DNA from: Lachnospiraceae bacterium
GTDB taxonomy: Bacteria > Bacillota > Clostridia > Lachnospirales > Lachnospiraceae
DNA: 64,000 bases
Reading direction: 5' to 3'
Assembly: GCA_900772845.1 (NCBI GenBank)
Contig: CAAGSD010000053.1
Location: 5,389-69,388, forward strand
Made by a program: the position numbers and the translations under genes. The notes under the pieces are model-generated. The model was given only the letters and a program-made list of their open reading frames with translations. It was not told the origin of the DNA and did no database searches. Positions within the stretch are counted from its first letter, which is position 1. Each line of letters opens with the position of its first letter. This document shows, in pieces, positions 43,813 through 52,448 of this stretch.

Positions 43813-45888
43813 CTACTTCTCTTCCGTCGGTTTATTTTTCACATAGCCGCACTGTTCATCCATGCAGACCAGTTTATTGCCCTTTTCCAGCAGCAGCTTA
43901 CCACAACGGGGACATTTTTCTCCCGATGGCTTCTGCCATACCATAAAATCACATTCCGGATTGTCAATACAGCCATAATATTTTCTGCCTTTTTTGGTCT
44001 TTTTCATGACAATATCCTTGCCGCACTTCGGACAGGCTACGCCGATCTTTTCGAAATAAGGCTTGGTATTGCGGCACTCCGGGAAACCGGGACATGCCAG
44101 AAATCTGCCGTGGGGGCCGTATTTGATCACCATGCGTCTGCCGCACAGATCACAGATTTCATCGGATTCCTCATCCGCAATGGTCACCTCTGCCAGATCC
44201 TTTTCCGCCTTTTTTACAGCCTCATCCAGATCCGGATAGAAATTGGATACGATAGTCTTCCATTTTACCGTACCTTCTTCCACACCATCCAGCAAAGCTT
44301 CCATGTTGGCAGTGAAATTCACATCAACAATAGAAGGGAATGCTTCCTTCATCATATTGTTGACCACTTCTCCCAGCTCCGTAACGTAAAGGTTACGATT
44401 TTCCTTGGCAATATATCTTCTTGCAAGAATAGTGGTAATGGTGGGGGCGTAAGTACTGGGGCGTCCGATACCAAGTTCTTCCATGGCACGTACCAGGCTT
44501 GCTTCCGTATAGTGTGCGGGAGGCTGGGTAAAATGCTGTTTCGGATCAAAGCTTAAGAACTCCAGTACGCTGTTCTCATCCAGATTGCCGCCTGATACAT
44601 TTTCCTCTTCTTTGTCATCCTCCTGGGTATAAACGCTCATGAAACCGTCAAAACGCATTCTGGAAGCTGCCAGGGTAAAAATCTGTTCCTTTGCCTGGAT
44701 CTTCACGGAAGTCGTGTCGTACTGTGCAGCGCTCATGCGGCTTGCCACAAAACGTTTCCAGATCAGCTGATACAGACGGAACAAATCTCTGGGCAGCTGA
44801 TCCTTGATGGCAATGGGCATCCGGTTCAGATCCGTGGGACGGATAGCTTCGTGGGCATCCTGGATCTTCTGGCTGCTCTTCTTCTCCGTAGCTGCTGCGG
44901 TTTTATATTTTTCTCCGTAATGCGCATCGATAAATTCCGCCGCCTGTGCCTCTGCTTCTTCGGATACACGGGTGGAATCGGTACGCAGGTAGGTGATCAG
45001 ACCGACCGTGCCTTCTCCCTTGATATCCACGCCTTCATATAACTGCTGTGCCAGGCGCATGGTCTTCTGTGTAGAGAAATTCAGTACCTTACTGGCTTCC
45101 TGCTGCAGTGTGGAGGTAGTAAAGGGAAGGGGCGCTTTTTTCATGCGTTCGCCGTGACGCACTTCCTTTACTTCGTATTTCGCACCCTGCAGAGAATTCA
45201 TGATGTTATCTGCCTGTTCTTTACTGTTAATCCCCTGCTTATTTTCTGTAGTACCGTAATATTTTGCACAAATAGGTTTCTTCTCGCCTTTTACTTTCAG
45301 ATTCACGTCCAGAGACCAGTATTCCTCCGGAATAAATGCGTTGATCTCGTCCTCTCTGTCACAAATGATGCGGAGTGCCACAGACTGTACACGGCCGGCA
45401 CTTAAGCCTCTCTTGATCTTCGCCCACAGAAGTGGTGAGATCCGGTAACCCACCATGCGATCCAGCATACGTCTGGCCTGCTGGGCATCCACCAGATTCA
45501 TATCGATCTCTCTGGCATTTTTCAGAGATTCTTTTACCGCATTCTTGGTGATCTCGTTGAAAGTAATTCGATATACTTTTTTATTTTCCAGTTTCAAGGC
45601 ATAATACAAATGCCAGGAAATGGCTTCTCCCTCACGGTCCGGGTCGGTTGCGAGATAAATCTTATCTGCCTTTTTTACTTCCTTGCGCAAAGAAGCAAGA
45701 AGGTCTCCCTTTCCGCGGATGGTAATATATTTCGGTTCATAATCATGTTCCGGATCAAATCCCAGCTGACTCTTGGGCAGGTCCCTCACATGCCCCTGGC
45801 TGGCCATAACCTCGTAATTTGCTCCCAAAAACTTCTTGATCGTCTTCACCTTGGCCGGTGACTCTACAATTACTAAATATTTTGCCAT
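43813..45888 (-). CDS. topA: DNA topoisomerase I
   Basis: 691 residues from the ATG at 45888 (GGAG 6 bases upstream). The Toprim domain starts MAKYLVIVESPAK and includes ATDPDREGEAISWHL. The catalytic Tyr lies in GLITYLRTDSTRVS (about residue 300). Three C-terminal zinc-ribbon repeats (about 580-690) each carry four Cys, e.g. CDLCGRRM...CPGFPEC and CPKCGKDI...CIDNPEC. It relaxes negative supercoils. It shares its position upstream of codY with Bacillota such as B. subtilis. Confidence 0.98.
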   Translation of the reverse strand: MAKYLVIVESPAKVKTIKKFLGANYEVMASQGHVRDLPKSQLGFDPEHDYEPKYITIRGKGDLLASLRKEVKKADKIYLATDPDREGEAISWHLYYALKLENKKVYRITFNEITKNAVKESLKNAREIDMNLVDAQQARRMLDRMVGYRISPLLWAKIKRGLSAGRVQSVALRIICDREDEINAFIPEEYWSLDVNLKVKGEKKPICAKYYGTTENKQGINSKEQADNIMNSLQGAKYEVKEVRHGERMKKAPLPFTTSTLQQEASKVLNFSTQKTMRLAQQLYEGVDIKGEGTVGLITYLRTDSTRVSEEAEAQAAEFIDAHYGEKYKTAAATEKKSSQKIQDAHEAIRPTDLNRMPIAIKDQLPRDLFRLYQLIWKRFVASRMSAAQYDTTSVKIQAKEQIFTLAASRMRFDGFMSVYTQEDDKEEENVSGGNLDENSVLEFLSFDPKQHFTQPPAHYTEASLVRAMEELGIGRPSTYAPTITTILARRYIAKENRNLYVTELGEVVNNMMKEAFPSIVDVNFTANMEALLDGVEEGTVKWKTIVSNFYPDLDEAVKKAEKDLAEVTIADEESDEICDLCGRRMVIKYGPHGRFLACPGFPECRNTKPYFEKIGVACPKCGKDIVMKKTKKGRKYYGCIDNPECDFMVWQKPSGEKCPRCGKLLLEKGNKLVCMDEQCGYVKNKPTEEK

Positions 45889-45981
45889 ATGCACTCCCAT
45901 CCATCCGTCTGTCTACGGATCTACGGCATTCGGTTCCCGCCTCTTTGCCGTATTTTCCCCTGCTTCGAGTAATCGTGAATC

Positions 45982-46010
45982 ACTATACAACAAAAAAATG
46001 GGAATGGCAA
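45982..46010 (-). promoter_or_regulatory. Candidate sigma-A promoter for topA
   Basis: On the minus strand TTGCCA (46010-46005), 17 bases, then TATAGT (45987-45982), about 90 bases before the topA start and just beyond the tRNA terminator. Confidence 0.6.
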
Positions 46011-46044
46011 GAAGATTTTTAATTTGCACAGCCCCAGACAGTAT

Positions 46045-46079
46045 AAAAAAAGAGCCAAAAAGCAATCACTTCTGCTCTT
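46045..46079 (-). terminator. Rho-independent terminator after the tRNA-Glu genes
   Basis: AAGAGC (46050-46055 on plus) and GCTCTT (46074-46079) form the base of a stem that continues with AGAAG/CTTTT inside. On the minus strand it runs into a run of seven T. It lies 40 bases after the downstream tRNA. Confidence 0.75.
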
Positions 46080-46118
46080 CGACACTTTTCAGGGTTGGGC
46101 TATTCTATTAAGAATAAG

Positions 46119-46190
46119 CAGCTGATAGGGGAATCGAACCCCTGTTTTCGCCGTGAGAGGGCGACGTCTTAACCGCTTGACCAATCAGCC
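46119..46190 (-). tRNA. tRNA-Glu (anticodon CUC), copy 2 in transcription order
   Basis: The 72-base gene starts GGCTGATTGGTCAAGCGG. The anticodon stem TCGCC/GGCGA encloses the loop CTCTCAC, so the anticodon is CUC, which reads GAG (Glu). The T arm AGGGG-TTCGAAT-CCCCT is perfect. The acceptor ends ATCAGCT with a G-U pair at position 1-72 and a G discriminator base. CCA is not encoded. It is identical to the copy at 46279-46350. Confidence 0.95.
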
Positions 46191-46214
46191 ATAGGTTACT
46201 TACGAACCTTATTC

Positions 46215-46243
46215 AGTATATTACATTCTTTTGAAAATTGCAA
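46215..46243 (-). promoter_or_regulatory. Promoter for the downstream tRNA-Glu gene
   Basis: On the minus strand TTGCAA (46243-46238), 17 bases, then TATACT (46220-46215), about 25 bases before the tRNA. The -35 sits in TACTTGCA, a context shared with the other tRNA promoter. Confidence 0.7.
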
Positions 46244-46278
46244 GTATTTTTTGAAAAATTTCTACAATTTTCAAAAAG

Positions 46279-46350
46279 CAGCTGATAGGGGAATCGAACC
46301 CCTGTTTTCGCCGTGAGAGGGCGACGTCTTAACCGCTTGACCAATCAGCC
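46279..46350 (-). tRNA. tRNA-Glu (anticodon CUC), copy 1 in transcription order
   Basis: Identical in sequence to the copy at 46119-46190: same CUC anticodon loop, T arm and acceptor. The two genes are separated by 88 bases. The usual Bacillota tRNA-Glu has a UUC anticodon, so this is the second isoacceptor, which reads GAG. Confidence 0.95.
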
Positions 46351-46369
46351 ACAAAAACAGTACTTGCAT

Positions 46370-46398
46370 AGTATAATCGAGTTGTCGAAAAAATGCAA
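46370..46398 (-). promoter_or_regulatory. Promoter for the upstream tRNA-Glu gene
   Basis: On the minus strand TTGCAT (46398-46393), 17 bases, then TATACT (46375-46370). The surrounding ACTTGCA and TATACT match the promoter of the second tRNA gene, as expected after tandem duplication. Confidence 0.7.
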
Positions 46399-46423
46399 GT
46401 ACTTTTTTTAAAATTTTTAAAGC

Positions 46424-46634
46424 CAGCTCAGCCCGGGTCAATTCATAAAAGCGGCTGGACGGACTACAGCTCAGCACCCGGATCATTTGCAAAAGCGGCT
46501 GCTGCGCAGCCGGCGCCGCTTTCGCGGCTCATCTTTTGCTTCATGGATCGGGCGCTCAGCTCATGGGACAGCCGAAACGGTGCTTTGTGTGCAAGCACCC
46601 ACGCCCCCGTTTCGGCTGTCCCATGGCTGAGCTG
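46424..46634. repeat. GC-rich block of inverted repeats between polC and the tRNA genes
   Basis: This 211-base non-coding block is much richer in GC than the AT-rich tRNA flanks. Three related units of about 35 bases share AGCTCAGC, CCCGG and CAAAAG elements: 46424-46458 and 46467-46501 in direct orientation and 46523-46562 inverted. The polC-proximal end is a strong hairpin: 18 perfect pairs, 46563-46580 with 46607-46624, extended by GTGCTT/AAGCAC inside and CAGCTC/GAGCTG outside (46557-46634). The hairpin begins directly at the polC stop but has no T tract. It may terminate or protect the polC message. Confidence 0.7.
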
Positions 46635-49600
46635 TTACACCAGGTCAAATATACTGATCTGGTTCGACTCGGGCAGGTCTCCTAATAATCCTAATGAGTC
46701 CATAAGGTCAATTATCGTCTTGGAAACCTTAGTTCTTTGACGGAAATCATCTTTGGAGAGAAACGGACCATCTTTGGCGGCTTCCACGATAGCATCTGCC
46801 GCCTTCTCTCCCAGTCCGTCAATACTGTTCAGGGAAGGCATTAATTTGCCATCCACGATCTGGAAAGATCTGGACTGGGCACGGAAGATATCAATGGGCT
46901 CGAATTCAAAGCCACGTGCATACATTTCCTGCACGATACGCATATCGCCCATGGCATCTTTTTCCTTATTAGATAAGGTATCCTGCCGCTTCTTGTAATC
47001 CGCCATAATACTTTCGAGATGCTTCTGTCCCTGACACATGATCTCATAAGAAAATGCCTTGGCGCGGATACTGAAAAACGCTCCGTAATAAGCTAACGGA
47101 TAATGAATCTTACAATAAGCGATACGCCATGCCATCATGACGTACGCCGCCGCATGCGCCTTCGGGAACATATACTCGATCTTCTGGCAGGATTCGATAT
47201 ACCACTGGGGTACATCATGAGCCAGCATGTCTTCCTTCCATTCTTCCCACATGGCGCATTTTCCCTTGGCCACCATGCCTTTACGCACGGCCTCCATGAT
47301 CTTGAAGGACTTCTCCGATTCCACACCCATCTGGATCAGATACAGCATGATATCGTCACGGGTACAGATGGCGGTGGAAATCGTCGCCACGCCGCTCATG
47401 ATCAGATCCTGTGCATTTCCCAGCCATACGTTGGTACCATGGGATAGTCCGGAGATACGCACCAGATCCGAAAACGCCTTGGGCTTGGCATCGATAACCA
47501 TCTGCATAGCAAAGTCCGTACCAAACTCCGGAATCCCAAGTGCTCCTAATTTCGTTCCGCCGATCTGCTCCGGAGTGATGCCCAGAGCATCCGTATTCTG
47601 GAACAGACTCATGACATCCTGCCCGTCCAAAGGGATCGTCAACGGGTCTCTTCCCGTCAGATCCTGCAGCATACGGATCATGGTAGGATCATCGTGTCCC
47701 AGAATATCCAGCTTCAACAGGTTATGGTCAATGGAATGGTAATCAAAGTGTGTGGTTATAGTATCCGTGGTCATATCGTTGGCAGGATGCTGTACCGGAG
47801 TAAAGGAGTTGATATCCTGTCCCAACGGCAGCACGACGATACCTCCGGGATGCTGACCGGTACTTCTTCTGACGCCGGTGCAGCCCGAAGCAATACGGTC
47901 AATCTCACTGGTCCGCTTGTGAATGCCACGTTCTTCAAAATAATTCTTCACGTAACCGAAGGCCGTCTTATCCGCCAGAGTTGCAATAGTTCCGGCACGG
48001 AAGGTCTGTCCGGCACCGAAGATAACCTCGGTATATTTATGGGCCTTGGACTGATACTCACCGGAGAAGTTCAGATCGATATCCGGCTCCTTGTCTCCTT
48101 TGAATCCCAGGAAGGTCTCGAAAGGAATATCAAATCCGTCCTTATGAAGTTTCTCTCCGCACACCGGACATACCTTGTCCGGCATATCGATTCCCGCTTT
48201 ACCGGCATAGGACTTTACTTCCTCACTGTCAAAATCCACATAATGACACTTGCTGCAATAATAATGCGGACTTAAGGGATTGACCTCCGTGATCCCCGCC
48301 ATGGTCGCTACGAAGGAGCTTCCTACGGATCCACGGGAACCTACCAGATAACCGTCCTCCACGGACTTCCACACCAGTTTCTGCGCAATGATATACATTA
48401 CAGCGAATCCGTTCTTGATAATGGAATTCAGTTCCTTCTCCAGTCTGGCCTCTACGATCTGAGGCAGATCGGGTCCGTAGATCTCATGGGCTCTGTTGTA
48501 ACAGATCTCCGTCAGGGTCTTATCGCTGTCCGGAATGACCGGAGGACACTTATCCGGGCGCACCGGTGCAATGGTCTCGATCATATCTGCGATCATATTG
48601 GTATTGGTAATAACGATCTCTTCCGCCTTGTCACTGCCAAGGTAAGAGAACTCTTCCAGCATCTCCTCCGTGGTATGTAAATACAGCGGTGCCTGATCGT
48701 CCGCATCGTCGAAGCCACGTCCCGCCATGATGATACGACGGTAGACCTCGTCCTCCGGATCCAGGAAATGCACATCACAGGTAGCCACTACCGGCTTGTG
48801 GAACTGTTCTCCCAGAGAAACGATCTTCCGGTTAATGTTCTGGATGTCCTCAATGGAATTCACCGTTCTGATCTTTTCCGATGCAATCATAAACTTGTTA
48901 TTGCCGCAGGGCTGGATCTCCAGATAATCATAAAACTTTACCAGTCTGGCGATCTGGGCATCCGACTGTCCGTCTAACAATGCCCGGTACAATTCTCCTG
49001 CCTCACAGGCGCTTCCCAAAATCAGTCCTTCTCTGTACTTCATCACCAGACTTTTGGGAATTCTGGGATGCTTGTTGAAATACGTCAGATGAGACTGGGA
49101 TACCAGGCGGTAGAGATTGATGCGTCCCAGATCATTTTTTGCCAGAATGATCGCATGATAGGACGGCATCTTTTTTACCGCATCCACACTGGACGCCCCC
49201 AAAGCATTGACTTCTGTCAGATTATGGATATCCTGCTCTTCCAGCATTTTAATAAATTTCACAAAAATATGAGCGGTACATTCTGCGTCATCCACGGCTC
49301 TGTGGTGATTCTCCAAAGAAATCCCCAACGTCTTTGCCACCGCATCCAGAGTATGCTTGGACTGGTTCTTCAGCAGCATGCGGGAGATGCCCACGGTATC
49401 CACATACGTGAACTCCTGCGGATATCCCTGTCTTCTGCAATTCTCCATGATAAAACTCATATCAAAGCTGGCATTATGTGCCACCATGATGCAGCCTTCA
49501 CAAAACTGTAAAAACTGCGGCAGGATCACATCAATCCGGGGAGAATCCATGACATCCTCATCCCTGATACTGGTCAGCTTCTCGATCTCAAAGGGGATCG

Positions 49601-51236
49601 GCACGTCCGGATTGACAAAGGTAGAAAAACGATCCACGATTTCTCCTCCGGATACCTTTACTGCGCCGATCTCAATAATGCGGTTGTTTACCGGAGAGAA
49701 CCCTGTCGTCTCGATATCAAATACCACATAGTCCTCGTGTAGATCCTGCCCCTTGTCATTCGTTACAATTTCCTTCAGATCATCTACCAGATAGGCTTCC
49801 ACACCATAGATGATCTTAAAGAAATCCTGTTTGTCGGGATTCTCATCTCCCGCTTCTTTCCGCTTGCCTTTTTCCGCCTTCCACAGATCGTCCCAGACAT
49901 GGTTCGCATCGGTAAAACTCTGTACCACACCATGATCGGTGATGGCAATGGCCCTGTGTCCCCATTTATAAGCTCTCTTAACGATATCCTTTGCCTCGGA
50001 AACACCGTCCATATCACTCATTTTCGTATGGCAGTGCAATTCCACCCTCTTTCGGGCAGAAGTATCCATTCTCGTATTGGTGAAATCGGGAATCTTTTTA
50101 ATCCCCGCAATGGATCCGATGGCCAGTTCATGATCGAACTTATCCATCATACAGATTCCCTTTACTTTTAAGAAAGCTCCCGCCTTAATGTCCCCGGTCA
50201 CTTCCTTTACCTGCTCGGTGCGCACAAACATCTTAATGGTCATGGTATCGGTGAAATCGGACATATTGAATATAATAATGGTCTTCTCATTCTTGATGTC
50301 ACGGGTCTCCACCGACAGCACCTTACCACGGATAGTCACCTCTCCCATCTCACCGATCAGTTCTTCGATCTTCATGGCCTCATCTTCAAAATCACGGCCA
50401 TAGATCACATCCGGATTATCCGATCTCTTCAGTGCACCCTTTTCAAAGCTGCCGCCCTTGCGGAATTCTCCCTTCTTAAATTCACCACGTTTGAATTCTC
50501 CCCGGGTACCGCTCTGAAAGCTTCTGGTGGTACCACCGGCATTCTCTGCCTTAGGCTTTTCCGAAGCCTCCGGGGCCTGTTTCTTCCCATCTGCCTGGGC
50601 GGCACCGGTGTCCAGTTCCTCCGGGACAGCATTCTCGTTGTCGTTTCCTTTGCGGCCTCTGATCCGACTGTAGATAGCATCCACCTGCTGCCGTATTTTC
50701 AGTTCTTCTTCCTCCTGAAAACGTCCGGTTTCCTTTTCCACATAGTCCGCATGGATCTTCACGGAAAAGCCACAGCGTTCCACCAGGATTTTCTCAAGGA
50801 TCTGCAGGATTTCTCCCTCCATGCTCCGGTTCAGTACCGTATCCGTCATGGTCAACAACAGTTCATTTTCCGAAGGATACTCCATTTTCGCCGTCTTCAG
50901 TGCATTGTACTGTATATGGTTGTATGCCCGGAATTCTTCCAGAATACTTTCCTTATAGATATCCATCAGTTTTTCCGGATTGTACTGGGAAGACAGTTCA
51001 AATTTTTCATATATTTTTACCGTCAGATTGGCATTCGGAAACAACTGTTTTTTGATTTCCTGTTCTGTGGTCCATATGGCTTCCTTCTGGATCAGACGGG
51101 TACTTTTTAAGTACACCCGAAGAAAGTCTCTGCGTTTTGTCGCCGAGACTCTCTCCACTTCTGTCTGACCCATCAGATCACGAATATCTGCATTTAACTG
51201 TAATGCCGGAAATACTTCAAAAAAAGGTTTACTCAT
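46635..51236 (-). CDS. polC: DNA polymerase III alpha subunit, PolC type
   Basis: 1533 residues. Order: an N-terminal region (about 1-190), a low-complexity basic linker (about 190-275), an OB-fold domain (about 285-385), PHP domain segments around the exonuclease (VELHCHTKMSDMDG, about 402), the DEDDh 3'-5' exonuclease (about 505-670, VVFDIETTGFSP), then palm, fingers and HhH-containing thumb/duplex-binding regions (PDIDLNFSGEYQ, GVRRSTGQHPGGI). It is the replicative polymerase of Bacillota. Longer than B. subtilis PolC (1437), partly because of the linker. It follows ispG by 9 bases. Confidence 0.98.
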   Translation of the reverse strand: MSKPFFEVFPALQLNADIRDLMGQTEVERVSATKRRDFLRVYLKSTRLIQKEAIWTTEQEIKKQLFPNANLTVKIYEKFELSSQYNPEKLMDIYKESILEEFRAYNHIQYNALKTAKMEYPSENELLLTMTDTVLNRSMEGEILQILEKILVERCGFSVKIHADYVEKETGRFQEEEELKIRQQVDAIYSRIRGRKGNDNENAVPEELDTGAAQADGKKQAPEASEKPKAENAGGTTRSFQSGTRGEFKRGEFKKGEFRKGGSFEKGALKRSDNPDVIYGRDFEDEAMKIEELIGEMGEVTIRGKVLSVETRDIKNEKTIIIFNMSDFTDTMTIKMFVRTEQVKEVTGDIKAGAFLKVKGICMMDKFDHELAIGSIAGIKKIPDFTNTRMDTSARKRVELHCHTKMSDMDGVSEAKDIVKRAYKWGHRAIAITDHGVVQSFTDANHVWDDLWKAEKGKRKEAGDENPDKQDFFKIIYGVEAYLVDDLKEIVTNDKGQDLHEDYVVFDIETTGFSPVNNRIIEIGAVKVSGGEIVDRFSTFVNPDVPIPFEIEKLTSIRDEDVMDSPRIDVILPQFLQFCEGCIMVAHNASFDMSFIMENCRRQGYPQEFTYVDTVGISRMLLKNQSKHTLDAVAKTLGISLENHHRAVDDAECTAHIFVKFIKMLEEQDIHNLTEVNALGASSVDAVKKMPSYHAIILAKNDLGRINLYRLVSQSHLTYFNKHPRIPKSLVMKYREGLILGSACEAGELYRALLDGQSDAQIARLVKFYDYLEIQPCGNNKFMIASEKIRTVNSIEDIQNINRKIVSLGEQFHKPVVATCDVHFLDPEDEVYRRIIMAGRGFDDADDQAPLYLHTTEEMLEEFSYLGSDKAEEIVITNTNMIADMIETIAPVRPDKCPPVIPDSDKTLTEICYNRAHEIYGPDLPQIVEARLEKELNSIIKNGFAVMYIIAQKLVWKSVEDGYLVGSRGSVGSSFVATMAGITEVNPLSPHYYCSKCHYVDFDSEEVKSYAGKAGIDMPDKVCPVCGEKLHKDGFDIPFETFLGFKGDKEPDIDLNFSGEYQSKAHKYTEVIFGAGQTFRAGTIATLADKTAFGYVKNYFEERGIHKRTSEIDRIASGCTGVRRSTGQHPGGIVVLPLGQDINSFTPVQHPANDMTTDTITTHFDYHSIDHNLLKLDILGHDDPTMIRMLQDLTGRDPLTIPLDGQDVMSLFQNTDALGITPEQIGGTKLGALGIPEFGTDFAMQMVIDAKPKAFSDLVRISGLSHGTNVWLGNAQDLIMSGVATISTAICTRDDIMLYLIQMGVESEKSFKIMEAVRKGMVAKGKCAMWEEWKEDMLAHDVPQWYIESCQKIEYMFPKAHAAAYVMMAWRIAYCKIHYPLAYYGAFFSIRAKAFSYEIMCQGQKHLESIMADYKKRQDTLSNKEKDAMGDMRIVQEMYARGFEFEPIDIFRAQSRSFQIVDGKLMPSLNSIDGLGEKAADAIVEAAKDGPFLSKDDFRQRTKVSKTIIDLMDSLGLLGDLPESNQISIFDLV

Positions 51237-51245
51237 CTATTTCAT

Positions 51246-52313
51246 TCAACTCCAATGATCCAATTCCTCTTTCAGGGCAGGTAACAGCTGATCTTCCGGA
51301 ATCTTTTTAATGATCTCGCCGTGTTTGATCAGCAGGCCCTCGCCAATACCGCCTGCCACGCCCAGATCCGCTTCCTTCGCTTCTCCGGGACCGTTTACCA
51401 CGCAGCCCATCACCGCCACTTTAATATCTAACGGATAATCTTCCACCAGCTTCTCAACTTTCGTTGCCAGATCGATGAGATTGATCTGGGTTCTGCCGCA
51501 GGTGGGACAGGATACGACCTCAATACCGCCCTTTCTCAGTCCCAGGGTACGAAGGATCAGTTTTGCCGACTTGATTTCTTCCACCGGATCTCCCGTCAGA
51601 GATACGCGGATGGTATCACCGATGCCCTGGCTTAAGATCAGGGACAGACCGATGGCGGATTTGATATTGCCGCTGTTCACCGTACCGGATTCGGTAATGC
51701 CTACATGCAGCGGATACACGGTGCGGCCCGCCAGCAATTCATGGGCCTTCACACACATCAGCACATCCGAAGACTTAATGCTGATAACCAGATTGTCATA
51801 TCCTAAGTCTTCGATCATGTGCACCTTATCCAGCGCACTCTCCACGATACCTTCCGCTGTCACGCCACCATATTTCTCCACTAAAGGCTTCTCCAAAGAG
51901 CCGCTGTTTACTCCCACACGTATGGGAATATTTCTCTCCTTCGCAGCATCCACCACAGCTTTTACACGTTCCACGCTGCCAATATTGCCGGGATTGATGC
52001 GGATCTTGTCCGCTCCGTTTTCTATAGCTGCCAGTGCCATACGATAATCGAAATGAATATCCGCCACCAGTGGAATATGAATCTGTTTTTTGATCTCCCG
52101 GATAGCTGCTGCTGCTTCCGGCGTAGGAACGGTACACCGGATGATCTCGCAGCCCACCTTTTCCAGACGCAGGATCTGCTCCACCGTAGCCTTTACATCT
52201 TCCGTCCTGGTATTAGTCATGGACTGGATGGCGATAGGATTCCCCCCACCGATCTTCCGGTCGCCGATCTGTATCACTTTAGTATGCATTCTGTAAGTAT
52301 CTTTATCGCTCAT
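51246..52313 (-). CDS. ispG: 4-hydroxy-3-methylbut-2-en-1-yl diphosphate synthase IspG
   Basis: 355 residues. IspG (GcpE) makes HMBPP in the MEP pathway for isoprenoids and uses a [4Fe-4S] cluster. The cluster ligands lie in SCPTCGRTQINL and AVMGCVVNGPGEA (about residues 265-310). The N-terminal TIM barrel has QSMTNTRTEDV and ADIHFDYRMAL. It has the direct, two-domain form of bacteria. It precedes polC by 9 bases, an order common in Clostridia. Confidence 0.98.
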   Translation of the reverse strand: MSDKDTYRMHTKVIQIGDRKIGGGNPIAIQSMTNTRTEDVKATVEQILRLEKVGCEIIRCTVPTPEAAAAIREIKKQIHIPLVADIHFDYRMALAAIENGADKIRINPGNIGSVERVKAVVDAAKERNIPIRVGVNSGSLEKPLVEKYGGVTAEGIVESALDKVHMIEDLGYDNLVISIKSSDVLMCVKAHELLAGRTVYPLHVGITESGTVNSGNIKSAIGLSLILSQGIGDTIRVSLTGDPVEEIKSAKLILRTLGLRKGGIEVVSCPTCGRTQINLIDLATKVEKLVEDYPLDIKVAVMGCVVNGPGEAKEADLGVAGGIGEGLLIKHGEIIKKIPEDQLLPALKEELDHWS

Positions 52314-52353
52314 AGGGACACCTGACCTTTCTTGTCGCTCATATATGACTATA

Positions 52354-52383
52354 ACTATACCCCTTTTTCAAAAGCCTTGTCAA
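52354..52383 (-). promoter_or_regulatory. Candidate sigma-A promoter for ispG-polC
   Basis: On the minus strand consensus TTGACA (52383-52378), 18 bases, then TATAGT (52359-52354), about 40 bases upstream of the ispG ATG. Confidence 0.75.
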
Positions 52384-52448
52384 TTCGCTTTTCCAACGTC
52401 CCTGACACAGGCTCCGGTGCTATCGCAGATGAAGCTCCGGAAATCCTG

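Noticed and set aside
46271..46492. Small open frame of 73 codons spanning a tRNA gene
   Set aside because: It includes the tRNA-Glu sequence and the repeat block; no ribosome binding site or domain.
52384..52448. Terminator after dprA
   Set aside because: CCGGAG motifs occur as direct, not inverted, repeats; no stem followed by a T tract was found.
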